Positions 11,339 to 21,767 of a DNA stretch of 64,000 nt are shown here, one piece after another. The notes beneath the pieces were generated by a model. The model was not told where the DNA came from and made no database searches. It saw only the letters and a program-made list of their open reading frames with translations. Source of the stretch: Misgurnus anguillicaudatus. Taxonomy: Eukaryota; Chordata; Actinopteri; Cypriniformes; Cobitidae. The translations under genes and the position numbers were made by a program. Where the stretch lies: NCBI RefSeq assembly GCF_027580225.2, contig NC_073352.2:3102501-3166500 (forward strand), written 5' to 3'. How positions within the stretch are numbered: position 1 is the stretch's first letter; each line of letters begins with the position of its first letter.

Positions 11339-11872
11339 AAGTAATACAGCCACACAACAAACTTATGAAAATATTTTAATCGTTATTTGCATGATCATTT
11401 TTTAACGCAGCCACAAAATAAATAAAAACTATCACCAATGCTCACCACAATGATTTCCCTTATCTCATGTGTTAATGTTTTTTATTGTAACAATTTATGA
11501 TTTGCAAAAATAACTGATGCATCTGTGTAGATTAGATAAGCAAAGTATGTGCGCGTTGTGCACCCTATACATTATGGTCAAGCATGCGCCCTTAAAATAG
11601 CAAAATAGCATGAGCAATGCGCCACTGACTTAAGACTAGTTTTTTCTGGTCAGTGGCGCAATTGTTTTTTGAAACTGCAAAATAGCATCAGGGATGGTTT
11701 GCGCCGGAACACGCCTCCTTTTTTGCGCTGAACCACACAGGGAGCGCAAGTTCATTCCCTAGTTTGCCAACGTGCGTCTGTGGAGGGAAAACCCCGCTGT
11801 GCGCCGGTGCAAAATACAAATGATACATGCGTCACTGACAAAGTAAATTACGCTGGGTGCAAGATAGGGCCC

Positions 11873-12685
11873 TTTGTGCCTAGCATATACAAGATCCGTG
11901 AAGAGATGCGTTAAACGTATTATCCTGCTCCCCAGAAGCGCAGAAAGGACAGCTGATGATTCAAGTGCATCATTCCTCTACCAGGATGCACATAGGCACT
12001 ATTGTGCCACTCAGCACTGAAGTCTTTCATGTTGTGACAGTTTTGCGTAATTAAGTAAAAATGTACTTGGACTATTTTCTCAGTCGTATGTCCACTCAAA
12101 AACTGGCATTATTAATAAATATTTAAGAAAACTTACATTCTTTTAACTTATATCTCATTTTAAATTAGTTGTATAACACACACACACACACACACACAAA
12201 CTTTTCTAAATGGAACAAGAACAATTCTAGGACTGTGTGGAAAAAGTGGTATCAACCCACCCCTAATTAAAATATAGTACTCACTATACCAACTCATTGT
12301 TTGAAACGGGTATGAGTTATGATTTCTTATTTTTGAAACATTTTGCATGGGCCAAAGAAAGGATTGCCCTGCAGGACAGATATATATTATTCATTTAACA
12401 ATAACATCAGCATGCAAACAAGCATCACTGTAAACAAACAATGTTTGAGTACTAAAGTGCTTGAGTAACTTACTCATGCCCATTCCTACTTATCACACAA
12501 ATCTTTGTAAGTTTAAATGTAAATGTACCAGTTACAAGCCAAACCTGAACAGCAATCAGTTTCATAACTGATGTTTGGACATCTAACATAATCAGTGAAC
12601 CCGACTGAACCTGAGAGAACTCTATTTTGAGATCTGTTAAAAAGACAGAAGATCCTGTAATTTAATGCTGATTGGTTGAAAGCCA
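11873..12685. other. No gene seen
   Basis: Single-copy-looking sequence with a (CA)n run at 12177-12198. No supported coding frame. Confidence 0.6.
12177..12198. repeat. (CA)n microsatellite
   Basis: Eleven CA dinucleotides. Confidence 0.95.
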
Positions 12686-13404
12686 CCTTAACTAGGTCGT
12701 CAAAAAAAAATTCCCTGCACAAAAGACCGTTAAGTGCATCTCGGAGAACAGCGCGGACGCACTTCACACCGCGAGCCACAGATGAAATGAGATAAAGACG
12801 TGGTCCGTTAAGTCTGGAGGATAGTCAGTTGATAAAACACGTGTCCGTGAGAAGTGTAAGTGTATTTATGTTTTGGCTTTATTTAAGCCTGTTATTGTAT
12901 TAGTCTTTAGTTCTTGCAAATTTAAAGTAAGTTAGCTGGTGATTTTGTTGTTTAAGCAACCTGCTAACTAGGTTTCACATGCCTGTTGATTTCATATAAT
13001 TGTTGAGCGCTCTTGCTCACTTCATTTATGTGCACTGTTTACATGCTACAGTTGTTATACTCCTTTAAGATAATGTAATTAATAGTGGGAAATAATCAGT
13101 TTTTACAATTTTTGCGCTATCATCTATCATCGTTCGGCAGACGTTCTACAACATCTGCTTCAGTTTGTTTTTTTAACCCTTTAGTATCACGCAGCTATTC
13201 CCGTTAGATCTGGTAAAAACATTTAATTTATTAATAATCTAGTATGTGTTCTGTCATAGTTTCTTCAAAGTAAAGTTTTATTTGAGTGTTTTTAATAAAA
13301 ATATTTTCATCATGACGCATACGCCCCGCCCCTTTGATTGCCACACACCAGGCCCCGCCCATCCGACCAACCCTCCCACCTTAACTAAGAAATTTTCTAC
13401 AGGA
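12686..13404 (+). repeat. Intron-bearing dispersed repeat, copy A
   Basis: This is homologous to 37837-38775. Shared landmarks are ACTAGGTCGTC, the CTGCACAAAAG[A/G]CCGT...AAGTGCATCTC segment, GATAAAACACGTGTCCGTGAGAA, TTTATTTAAGCCTGTTATTGTATTAG and TTGATT near-identical downstream. In both copies the sequence GAGAA..T is followed by a perfect splice donor GTAAGT (12856 here), and homology ends 2-3 bases after a pyrimidine-tract acceptor TTTTCTACAG (13402). This copy has about 230 bp (around 13090-13315) that copy B lacks. My reading is the promoter/5'-UTR exon plus first intron of a transposable element. No coding sequence follows. Confidence 0.6.
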
Positions 13405-13544
13405 ACCCCTGTAAGTGCAATGTTTAATAATTTCTTATGTTAAATTATTTCTTTTGTGATGAAAATAAAGTTTTTTATTTATTAAAGAAAAAGTTATTTA
13501 GTTTTGTAGCCTACTATTTAGGCTGTCATTTATAGTTCTCAAAA

Positions 13545-13613
13545 AGAAAAAAATCGGTATCGGCAGGTCACAATTGGAACCGGTCAAGAAAACTGCAATC
13601 GGTGCATCCCTAA
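13545..13613. repeat. hAT right terminus (solo end)
   Basis: AAAATCGGTATCGG...GCAATCGGTGCATCCCTA matches the terminal sequence of the family whose full copy is at 44177-45732 (TTCGGTGCATCCCTA). No left end is visible nearby. Confidence 0.6.
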
Positions 13614-14915
13614 TTAACTCCATTACTAAATGTTTTCAAATGTAATTTATATAGCATCGAAAAATAAGTCTTTGAGTGTAACCATACTGCAGAACTCTGA
13701 AAATTATATAATACACTGCCTTCACAGATCCAGTGTTCGCAAAAAAAAAAAATCCTAGCAGAGTACTTACTAAGATCAGTGAGCAGCTTAATTACATACT
13801 AGCAGACAGTTCGGCTGCTGTCTGCTTCACTCTTCTGTCCTGTGTGGTTAATTTGGGATGCAGTATTCCAGGGAAAAAAGACTGCAAATTAGGGTAAACA
13901 TCAGTGCTTGAAAAGAGCTACAAACTGACTGGAAATGACTCCTAGTGATCATTTGCCACATGGAAAGATTACACATCAGCATAAAGTAGATATTACTTTT
14001 TAAGTGGATTTTTTTAAAGAATGGGACATAAATTATTGCACACATTTATGTTGACTCTGGCAGTTTATGCATCACTGAAAGACAGGAGTGTGTCTAAAAT
14101 TGCTTTTACTTGAAAAGTCAGTCTCACCAATCAGTACCTATATTATATATTTCTATTACAGTATATACATACACAAAAATACAGTATTAATTTGTTGGAC
14201 TTTTCTTAATAGGTTTTTGTTTCCTTTCTTTATGTTTTTGTGGGTTTGCATACTCTGAATGTGGAATGGCGAAGAGTCTTCTCATTGTTATCAGTAACCA
14301 TATATTTCAGTTTTAATGCTTAAAAGATGCATTGCATCACAGGTAGGTCATAGTTTTAAACCATGATAAGTCCTCCTTACACTAAAGAAAATGAAATGGT
14401 TCCTGTAACACATTAAATTGTTATATAAGCAAACTATCAGACATAAGCATGTTTGCAAGCTTCTTAACAAAGCGGAGCTGTAAACAGGTTATTTATTAAC
14501 CGAGTCTGCTATCAGGTTCATGCTCTGAGCTATACTGCTGCTGACCACACACATTGATTCTCGTTCATAATTCATTACAGATTGAAAATATCATGCTGCT
14601 GGCCCACATAATATTGCAATGTAATCATTTCGTATTTTGCTTCATTATTCAGACAGGAAACAGAGTGGAAAATACCAGCGATAGAGATGGAAGTGAGCTA
14701 ATGGACTGCTTTGATGTCTTAGAGACGAACTTGTGATTGCTTCAAGATGCTGTTGCCATGGGGACCAATTCACACATAATAAAGGGTTTCGTCAGGTTTT
14801 CTTCAATTCTGAATCAAAAGAGCACAAACTAAAGCCAACATTTACCCTTAATAAAAAAGTCAAGATGTGTTCTATTATATGATATCTTCAGTTTTATTTA
14901 ATATTATTTACTAAT
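13614..14915. other. No gene seen
   Basis: AT-rich sequence with poly-A at 13741-13751. The open frames at 13848-14045 and 14554-14736 are featureless. Confidence 0.55.
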
Positions 14916-15880
14916 ATTATTAGTGGTGCTTGCATTTATGCTCAGGGTTGTTCTTCCTCTTTTTACATCTGGACAAATTTTTCGGCACGTAACTTGTTCT
15001 GCATGCTTTGACGTAGAATCATCAAAGAGGGCTCAAATCTACCGGCTTATTGAGGAGAGGTGTGCTATGACTTGTATAAGCAATAGGGAGTACGATTTTC
15101 AAAAGGGGGGCGAAAAAGCACCCAAAGAATTTGCGATTGAACTCTGACAGGTCATAGCTCCGAGAAATTATTTCTGAGAAACACATGGGTTACTACATTT
15201 AAAGAGACTTTTTAAGAACATACTTAAAATGGGGGGTAAGTTGTACTCCTGGGGAGCAAATGCTGTCCAAAATCGCCCCAATAGAAATACATGGTGAAGG
15301 AAAGGAAAGCAATGTAATTTTCCTACTATGATATCTAGGGCATACACTGTGCAGTGCTTTTTTATTGAACATTTCTGCATCACAGTGTCATAGAGACAAG
15401 TGGGTAGGTTCATTTTTCTCCAGCATCCAATCAGTCTCTTAGGGTCATCATGATGATATCAAGCCATGCCCTAGCAACCATATTGGGCACTCTAGCAACC
15501 AATCTCACAGACTACTATTATAAAATGCACAGATGGATATCTTTGCAGCACAATGTCATAGAAACATGAGGATGTCCTCATTTTACTTAGGCATCCAATT
15601 AGTCTCTCAGGATCCTTACAGAGGTATTAAGCCACACCCATAGCAACCACTGTTGACCACCATATAGCAACAAAAACTCAAACAGTAATATCTTCAAATC
15701 TGAATGTCACAGAGATATGGCGGTTGGTTTATATCACTCAAACTGGCAAGTAGCCTGTGGAGTATCATCATTGGCTACTGACAGGCCACTTCCTAGCAAC
15801 CAAATAAGTACCCTAGCAACGGAATAAACAAAGCTTTAAATCTCTGCATCAGAACATTGTAGAGACACAGGGGTTGGATT
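14916..15880 (+). repeat. Degenerate ~150-170 bp tandem block (CCTAGCAACC type)
   Basis: A leading segment (14916-15180) is followed by several diverged units. The anchor TCATAGAGACAAGTGGGTAGG recurs as variants starting near 15391, 15559, 15710 and 15860, giving spacings of about 168, 151 and 150 bp. Each unit also carries a CTAGCAACCA word (15461-15500, 15622, 15786-15820). This is a repeat family I know from cyprinid genomes. A related CCCTAGCAAC-rich piece is at 23090-23290. No coding frame runs through it. Confidence 0.6.
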
Positions 15881-16199
15881 GTTTCACTTCTTACTAATAA
15901 TGCCTGTCTGATATCAATTCTGAATTGCAAAGGCAATATTATGCATAGCTCTTTCATGTATTATGGCTCTTTGATCAGTAGGAAGTCCTTATTAATCTAG
16001 TCATTTAGTTTGAGTCATTTATAAAATGCATTTGAAAAAGCAACATTCTGCAAATAATGATTTTAAATACTTTTTATTATCATGAAAATACCTGAAAAGG
16101 TTTGATATAACAATATAATGTTCGTGGAGCTGCGTGTGTGCAATAGTTCTTCTGCGGCGCATATTGAGTTTCTGCACAAGAGCACCCTCTGGCTTTTGG

Positions 16200-16272
16200 A
16201 TGTAGTGGCATTTAACCATATTTCATTATGAAGCACAGCAATCATAATCACACGATTTATCATCCCAGCCCT
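16200..16272. repeat. hAT right terminus (CATCCCAGCCCTA)
   Basis: CACACGATTTATCATCCCAGCCCTA is the 3' end of a fish hAT family (TAGGGCTGGG...). Its left end is not visible. Immediately after it, at 16273, begins a T-rich repeat with the start AGGCCCTATGAAATC. Confidence 0.5.
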
Positions 16273-16658
16273 AATAAGGCCCTATGAAATCAGTTTTATT
16301 AAATTTTTCTAAATTCTGTTTTTCGTTTTATTTTATTTTTTGGATTCCATTTTGTTTCGTTTGAATTTTTTTGAGTTCTGTAAATTAATAATGGTGTATT
16401 CTTGGCATGTAGCCCCTTCTTATTTCAATTGTGTGTTTTTGACTTCAAGTGATCATCGCAGGTATTCTTGAGTGTCCAGTCGATAGTGTGTTGAACAAAT
16501 CTGCAAAACAGTTGCTGTCCCGATTCATAAAAGTCTTTTAGTTTCTGCTATGCTCTAAATTTGGCACTTAAAGTTGAATATCACTTTTTTTTAAGACTTT
16601 GTGGTCTCAGGCGGTCCCTTTGACACGGTTTTCTCTATTCGGAATGAATGTTTATAGT

Positions 16659-17878
16659 CAGGGCAGGACTTACCGGGGTGGGGGCCCCTGGGCTTGAGTA
16701 AATTTTGGGCCCTACACTCTCAGAATAGAAAGTACAAAAGCTGTCACTGGGACAGTACCCTTTAAAGGACAAGTTCGGTATTTTACACTTAAAGCCCTGT
16801 TTTCATATTGTTTATGAAGAATTAGAACGGTTTTGACTGAAATTTGGACATATGATGCTGGCCCGAGAATTTTCGGGTTTGTTGTTTCACCTCTCACCTC
16901 TACAATGGCTGCATAGGTGCACTGGAACAATCCTTCCTAAAATGCATTAAATTTTCGTTTACAAAGACGTGACACTCACCGAGTGGTCAGGGGTGTTCAC
17001 TGATATGCTCACACAAAAAACGCTGCAAAAGATGCTTTCCAACAGGTTTTATCGTTGTTTTTGTCCAACTCCATTAAACTTGAACGTGACTTCAAAACCT
17101 TGAGAGTGACTTCTCTGTATGATTTCTCTAATCGCTCTTGCGATACTTTGATATCATTTGTCTGTCGGTTGTTGTGGCGCCACATGAACTCGAATACACC
17201 AGTCTGTCTGCTTTCCAGTCACTTTTGCGCTGGGTTAATTTGATTTCATATGATGATCGGACTACACAGTGCCGCATACAGTCAAATAGTGTATATAGCC
17301 GACTGTATATGAGGTTCAACCCGCCAAAGTTGCAAGTTAAGCATGGTTAGTGATTCAGATGTTAATTTATGAATGAAAGTGTGAAAAGTGTCACAAAATG
17401 ACGCTGTTACGAATCCTCACGCTTTTTTAAGTGGGTATACGGAAATCATTGACCTTTCCTAGATATCTGCGTATCACTTTAGACTACACCACTAAAAAAC
17501 TAACAAAAAACATGGTTACAAGAGTTAAACCATACTTACTCTAGTAATCTTTTTCATTTCACTGAGCGCTTCCTTTTCGTGTTGCTCTTTCTCGTTATCC
17601 GTAAAGCATGTCTCCCATTTCGCGTATTCACTATAGCGTCTATGGGTTTCAACAGCAGTAAACGCAGCGTGTCATATTCATCACCAAGTTGACTGACATA
17701 TAGTAACGAATTTACTGCACCATTTCTTACAAAGTTTAGGTCTAGTTAACCACACTAGACCAACCAATAGGCTGTAACAGAACATTAAAACATTTGAACA
17801 AATCAAACGAATGCAAGCATGGGGGCCCCCTACTGGGCGGGGCCCCTGGGCTCAAGCCCAATGGTAAGTATGGCCATG
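16659..17878. mobile_element. hAT-type element, GGGCCCC-rich ends, 8 bp duplication
   Basis: The left end is CAGGGCAGGACTTACC followed by GGGGGCCCCTGGGCTTGAG. The right end reads CTCAAGCCCAATGGTAAGTATGGCCATG, its inverted copy. The flanks are TTTATAGT (16651-16658) and TTTATAAT (17879-17886), an 8 bp duplication with one difference. The ends are only partly preserved. Most of the interior is occupied by a piece of a different, large repeat (16764-17800). Confidence 0.7.
16764..17800 (+). repeat. Large fish foldback repeat, left arm plus body
   Basis: It begins AAAGGACAAGTTCGGTATTTTACACTTAAAGCCCTG, a terminus I know from a long zebrafish inverted-repeat family, and continues with CTGGCCCGAGAATTTTCGGG and ACTCACCGAGTGGTCAGGGG. 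No matching right arm is present before the host hAT resumes at about 17820. A part of the body recurs at 19441-19660 (CTGTCGGTTNTTGNGGCGCC). Confidence 0.6.
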
Positions 17879-17886
17879 TTTATAAT

Positions 17887-19440
17887 TGACGGTGCGTAAT
17901 CTGTGACAAACAGTGAAATGTTTCCACACATTTCTATCATTTTATTTGCCGGTTAAGAATATCACAGCAACAAACTAATATTTACAAATAAGTTATAATG
18001 GCTTTAAAAATTTGTTTATACAAAATTTGCTTAAATTCCCTGAAACTCCACTCCATAGAGTAAATTAGTTTTTTATCTGTCTCGATTTTGTGATTTTACC
18101 CGTCAAAAATTCTATTAACAAAAGTCCACGTGAAGAGATGGTAAGTTGGACCAAAAAATGGAGATAATGAAATAAAAACCAGTCAGCTTGTGATAACCTA
18201 ACTGCTGAATCGTCAAGACTTTAGGCAATTATATCATAAACGTGTGAAGTGTTAAGAAATGAAAGGCTAATTCTGTATTAATTAGGTTTTAAAATGAAAC
18301 GTGTCAAAAGCTGGCGGTGTCACATGGTGAAGTGCTGACTAAGGTCAGACTCTTCAAGCAGAACATTAAGACAGCAATTAATGGACACTCTCATATAGAG
18401 CTGGCCTCAAGGCTTGGCTGTCCAAACACATTACATTCGGCACAAATGGGTCAGTTATTCACATACTCTCAATGTGTGCGACAATCTGGACATCATAATG
18501 TACACATTTACAGTACATAAAAGCCTGCGGTTCTCATGTCAGATCAAAAGGTTACATTAGATGGACTGTATACAGACAGCGGCTTTACCAAACCACGGCT
18601 CAGGTCTCAGAAAGACTCTACAAGCTTTTTAAAAGCCATACCACTGCAGATAAATGATTTAGATTAAACAATAACTGCTTTCAAGACATGTTGCTTTTAC
18701 ACTTATAGTGATAATATATAGACCAGTAGAAGGTGGTTGTTTTGGTCATTGGATGTTGTTTGGTTAGTGTTTATTTCTACATGCGACTATAGGCTACTTC
18801 AGTTTGTTGCATGCATCAATCTAACTGTCTCATTCAAATCATATAAAAATTGCTGTGTTTGATAAAACTCTTTAGAGACTATTTTTTCTTCAAGTACTCT
18901 TCAGTACAAGGTGGTAAAAATAAATAAAAAAATAAAGAAATATTTAATGTTATTAAAAATGTATACTCCTAGTCAAAGGTTTGAGCACATCTATGTCTTG
19001 CTCATTGCATTTTCCACATTTAAAGTCATCAAAACATTGAAATAACATGAATGAAAGTAATGTATAAAAAAATTATGCAATGACAACAAAAGGTTTAATG
19101 AATGAAACAATAAAGGTATATTGGATTACAAATGCATGTTGGGAGAGGTGTACATGTTGACAGAAGTTATGTCCTGGGGAAAGAAACTGTCCAAGCGTCC
19201 ATTTGTCCTAGTTTTGTGGGTTATTGTAACAGGTCCAGGGACCAGCATGGAAAGGCAGAGTTGGCGGTGGACACAATAAACCCACCAACAATAAAAGTGT
19301 TTAAAAACTGATGCGAACCATGTTTTTAACCTATGTACCATCTCCCAAGATCAGTGTGGCAATAAAAGGTAATGTCATAGCGAATTCTGATATTTGAGTC
19401 ATAGACTAGTTGTTTTACCTTAATATAACAGCTTCAAAGT
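17887..19440. other. No gene seen apart from a Tc1 end
   Basis: The flank at 17887-18070 ends in TTCCCTGAAACTCCACTCCATAG, possibly the far end of the AGGCCCTATGAAATC repeat interrupted at 16659. The rest looks single-copy. The open frames at 18317-18520 and 19126-19341 are unrecognised. Confidence 0.5.
18962..19095. repeat. Tc1-type element terminus, decayed
   Basis: ACTCCTAGTCAAAGGTTTGAGCACATCT followed by CATCAAAACATTGAAATAACATGAATG matches the outer end of fish Tc1-like elements (consensus '..ccaaaagtttggacacacct..'). Only one end is visible. Confidence 0.5.
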
Positions 19441-19660
19441 TATTTCGGTGGTAAACAAAGTCATAGTAGGGCGAATCATCCTCCTGTTAAAGCTCGGGGA
19501 GGACACCGTTAGAAAAAACAGCATTTCAAGCTTGAGAGGAGCGCAAAGATCATTCTCGCGCTACTTTGACGTCATCCGGCTGTCGGTTCTTGCGGCGCCG
19601 CATGAAGTCGAACAAGCCTATAAACAACAACTGCACGCGCAAATTTGAGACGGGATGCTC
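19441..19660 (+). repeat. Second fragment of the large foldback repeat
   Basis: It shares AAGCTCGGGGAGGACACCG and CTCGCGCTACTTTGACGTCAT...CTGTCGGTTCTTGCGGCGCCGCATGAAGTCGAA with the family at 16764-17800 (compare 17138-17205). It is GC-richer than its surroundings. Confidence 0.55.
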
Positions 19661-20399
19661 AACGATGGAAAAGTTAAGAAAGCGCGTTCGAAAGAGAGTA
19701 GGAAAAGGAAAAGAGAATCTGACCGCATTAGGAACCGGACAAGAGTCCCACTCGGTCAGGCTTTTACTCGTTGGCGTGAGCTAAAAGACAGCACTGGATG
19801 CTGATCTGGCGATCTTGTTGATGGACTAATAAGTAAATCTCTTATTTGTAAACTTGTTTGCGGTCTATGTTGTATGTTGTTGCGCGTGCTTGTAGTATGT
19901 CATGCAATTATCATGACAACAGTTGTCAATATCTCACATAATTATCAGCACATAAATAAGCCTAGAGGTTGTAAATAGTGTAAACATGCACAATTTGCAA
20001 ACTATTATGATAAATATCAATAATCATGTATAGTGACATTATAACGGCCAATGTTATGAAATAATGCAACCTACACAATTAACTTTGTCATGGCATTTTG
20101 TAATGTTTACATTACAATAAAAGAGCACAAATGAAATGATACAGTAGACATAGACTATAGACTGTTTACTTGTGATTTAGCTGCAATCATGTAAAAACAT
20201 TATAAGCCAGCAAACGCGGTACTTTATTTTTATATGCACTCTACACTTGGAATAAACTTCTTATTATCCTATTACCATCATCTGTAGTTTAGTAGACTAT
20301 GCAGTAGCCTAATATTCGTATGAAATTGTGAAACATTACCTGGTCACAATCTTCAGAGGTGTACAGAGTGGGGGTGGGAAATTACGACAGTTGCAAGTA

Positions 20400-21117
20400 T
20401 TCCCCAGCGACTCTAGGGGTCGCTGTTTGAAAAAAAACGGAAAAGGCTACTGCTCATTTAATGCTTTTTCACTTCACTTGTACTGTCTTTTACAGACTTA
20501 AATGTAAAATATACATGCAAATTAATTTGTATGTATTTCTGATAGTTTTGGCAATTCAGGTCACATACTAATTTAAGAATTTAGGTTTAACACTTTTAAC
20601 ACCGCAATGTTGTCTGTTTTTGTCCCCTGCCTCACGTGTTACTTAGACGTGCTTCTTCGCCGCATCAGTACATCATGCTAGATTTGTTAGCTTCCTGTTA
20701 TATATCTGACTTTATTTTGTAAATACAGAGCTAAAAAGACAGGGACAGAGAACGAAACAGAGAACATTTATTATATGCGATGCTCTGTGGAAAATGAACC
20801 TGATATCTGTAGATGTCTGTTTAAGTATTTGACTCCATTTTAACGTCATTTTTCTGTAGGCTATTTTTTAAGAATTTTAAAAGTATATATATTTTTACAA
20901 TGTTTTTACTTTAAAAAATACACATACAGAATATAAGCTTAACTTGTTGTGGATATTTCCTTATTATAAACCTTTTGTGACAAAATGAAAAAAAATAAAA
21001 AATACATACAACTTAAAAATGTTATGTCTTAATTAACGTCATTTACATAAACAAATATTTCTTTTTTATAAGGTCAAATATTTAAATAATATTTTTCTGA
21101 AAAACGCCCATCCCTAA
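20400..21117. mobile_element. hAT-type element, copy related to 44608-45341 (inverted)
   Basis: From about 20430 on, this region matches the reverse complement of 44.7-45.25 kb. Examples are GGCTACTGCTCATTTAATGCTTTTTCACTTCAC against the reverse of GTGAAGTGAAAAAGGATTAAATAAGCAGTAGCC, GACGTGCTTCTTCGCCGCATCAG, and GTGGATATTTCCTTATTATAA. It ends CGCCCATCCCTA at 21117, a hAT-type terminus. The left end is not clear, and no duplication was found. Confidence 0.55.
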
Positions 21118-21282
21118 TATGTACATTCTGAAAATATATTGTAGCCTATATAAACCTCCTCTAAATCCCTACCTTTCCTTTACACACAACTAGAGTTACC
21201 ATGAAGGCAGAGGTAAAAAATTGCATCAGTGTACCAATGTGTTTCTAACCGTTTCTGTCAGCACCCATTTAAATTAGCTTAA

Positions 21283-21355
21283 ATTTGTGTCAAACTCAAG
21301 GCCCAAGGGCCAAATCTGGCCCGCCCCCTCATTTAATGTGGCCCACGAGACGTTA
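21283..21355. repeat. hAT 5' end (GTGTCAAACTCAAGGCCC type)
   Basis: TTTGTGTCAAACTCAAGGCCC...GGGCCAAATCTGGCCCGC is the left end of a widespread vertebrate/fish hAT family. The element is cut short at about 21355. Confidence 0.55.
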
Positions 21356-21545
21356 CAAATTATTTTATTGTTATTATAAGTTTTATTTTTTGCAGGGTAT
21401 TTCCTGCATTGAATTTTTTTAGCAGCTGCCAAAACTTTGAAGCCAAAGTCTTTTTTGATAAAGGAGTGATAATGTTGATGATTGCAAGAAAAGAACGAGC
21501 ATAGAACCCCGCCCCGCACGTGCGCACTATACAAACTAACACAGT

Positions 21546-21767
21546 GGCCGTTTCTCAATCTGAAGGCTGCAGCCTCCGGAGGTCGCATTTGCAAGAAATT
21601 AACAACTATAAAGTTGACTACTATTCTTAGTTAATCGTAAATTATTGTAATATGCTTATGACTTGTGAATGTAATGCTCAGTTAACTTAAATAAACCAGG
21701 CTTGTTGATGTGTGCAGCCTGTATATGTGACCTCCGGAGGCTGCAGCCTTCGGATTGAGAAAAATAG
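21546..21767. mobile_element. 222 bp inverted-repeat MITE with long arms
   Basis: The left arm reads GGCCGTTTCTCAATCTGAAGG then CTGCAGCCTCCGGAGGTC. The right arm is its inverse (GACCTCCGGAGGCTGCAG then CCTTCGGATTGAGAAAAA). The arms agree over about 35 bp with two or three differences, so a single strand could fold into a long hairpin. The outer GGCCGTTTC resembles the ends of the element at 31880-32192. No clear target duplication. Confidence 0.75.

Larger units (their letters stand above)
9854..11872. mobile_element. PIF/Harbinger element with Myb-gene relic
   Basis: The termini are GGGCCCTATTTTAAC at 9854 and TTGCACCC-type sequence ending in GATAGGGCCC at 11872, inverted over the outer ~12 bp. 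TTT lies on both sides (9851-9853 and 11873-11875). Harbinger elements duplicate 3 bp, usually TWA, so TTT is compatible but not decisive. Stronger evidence is the interior: a Myb/SANT-like reading frame of the kind that accompanies the Harbinger transposase in fish. No DDE transposase gene is present, so the copy is non-autonomous. A hAT-type element (10326-11069) has been inserted into it. Confidence 0.8.

Noticed and set aside
12513..12779. 88-codon minus-strand frame overlapping the start of repeat copy A
   Set aside because: It runs across the repeat boundary at about 12686, and copy B does not keep the frame open.
14916..15880. CRISPR-like array of regular repeats
   Set aside because: The units are 150-170 bp, diverged along their full length and lack the short constant repeat / variable spacer structure. 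The genome is a fish.
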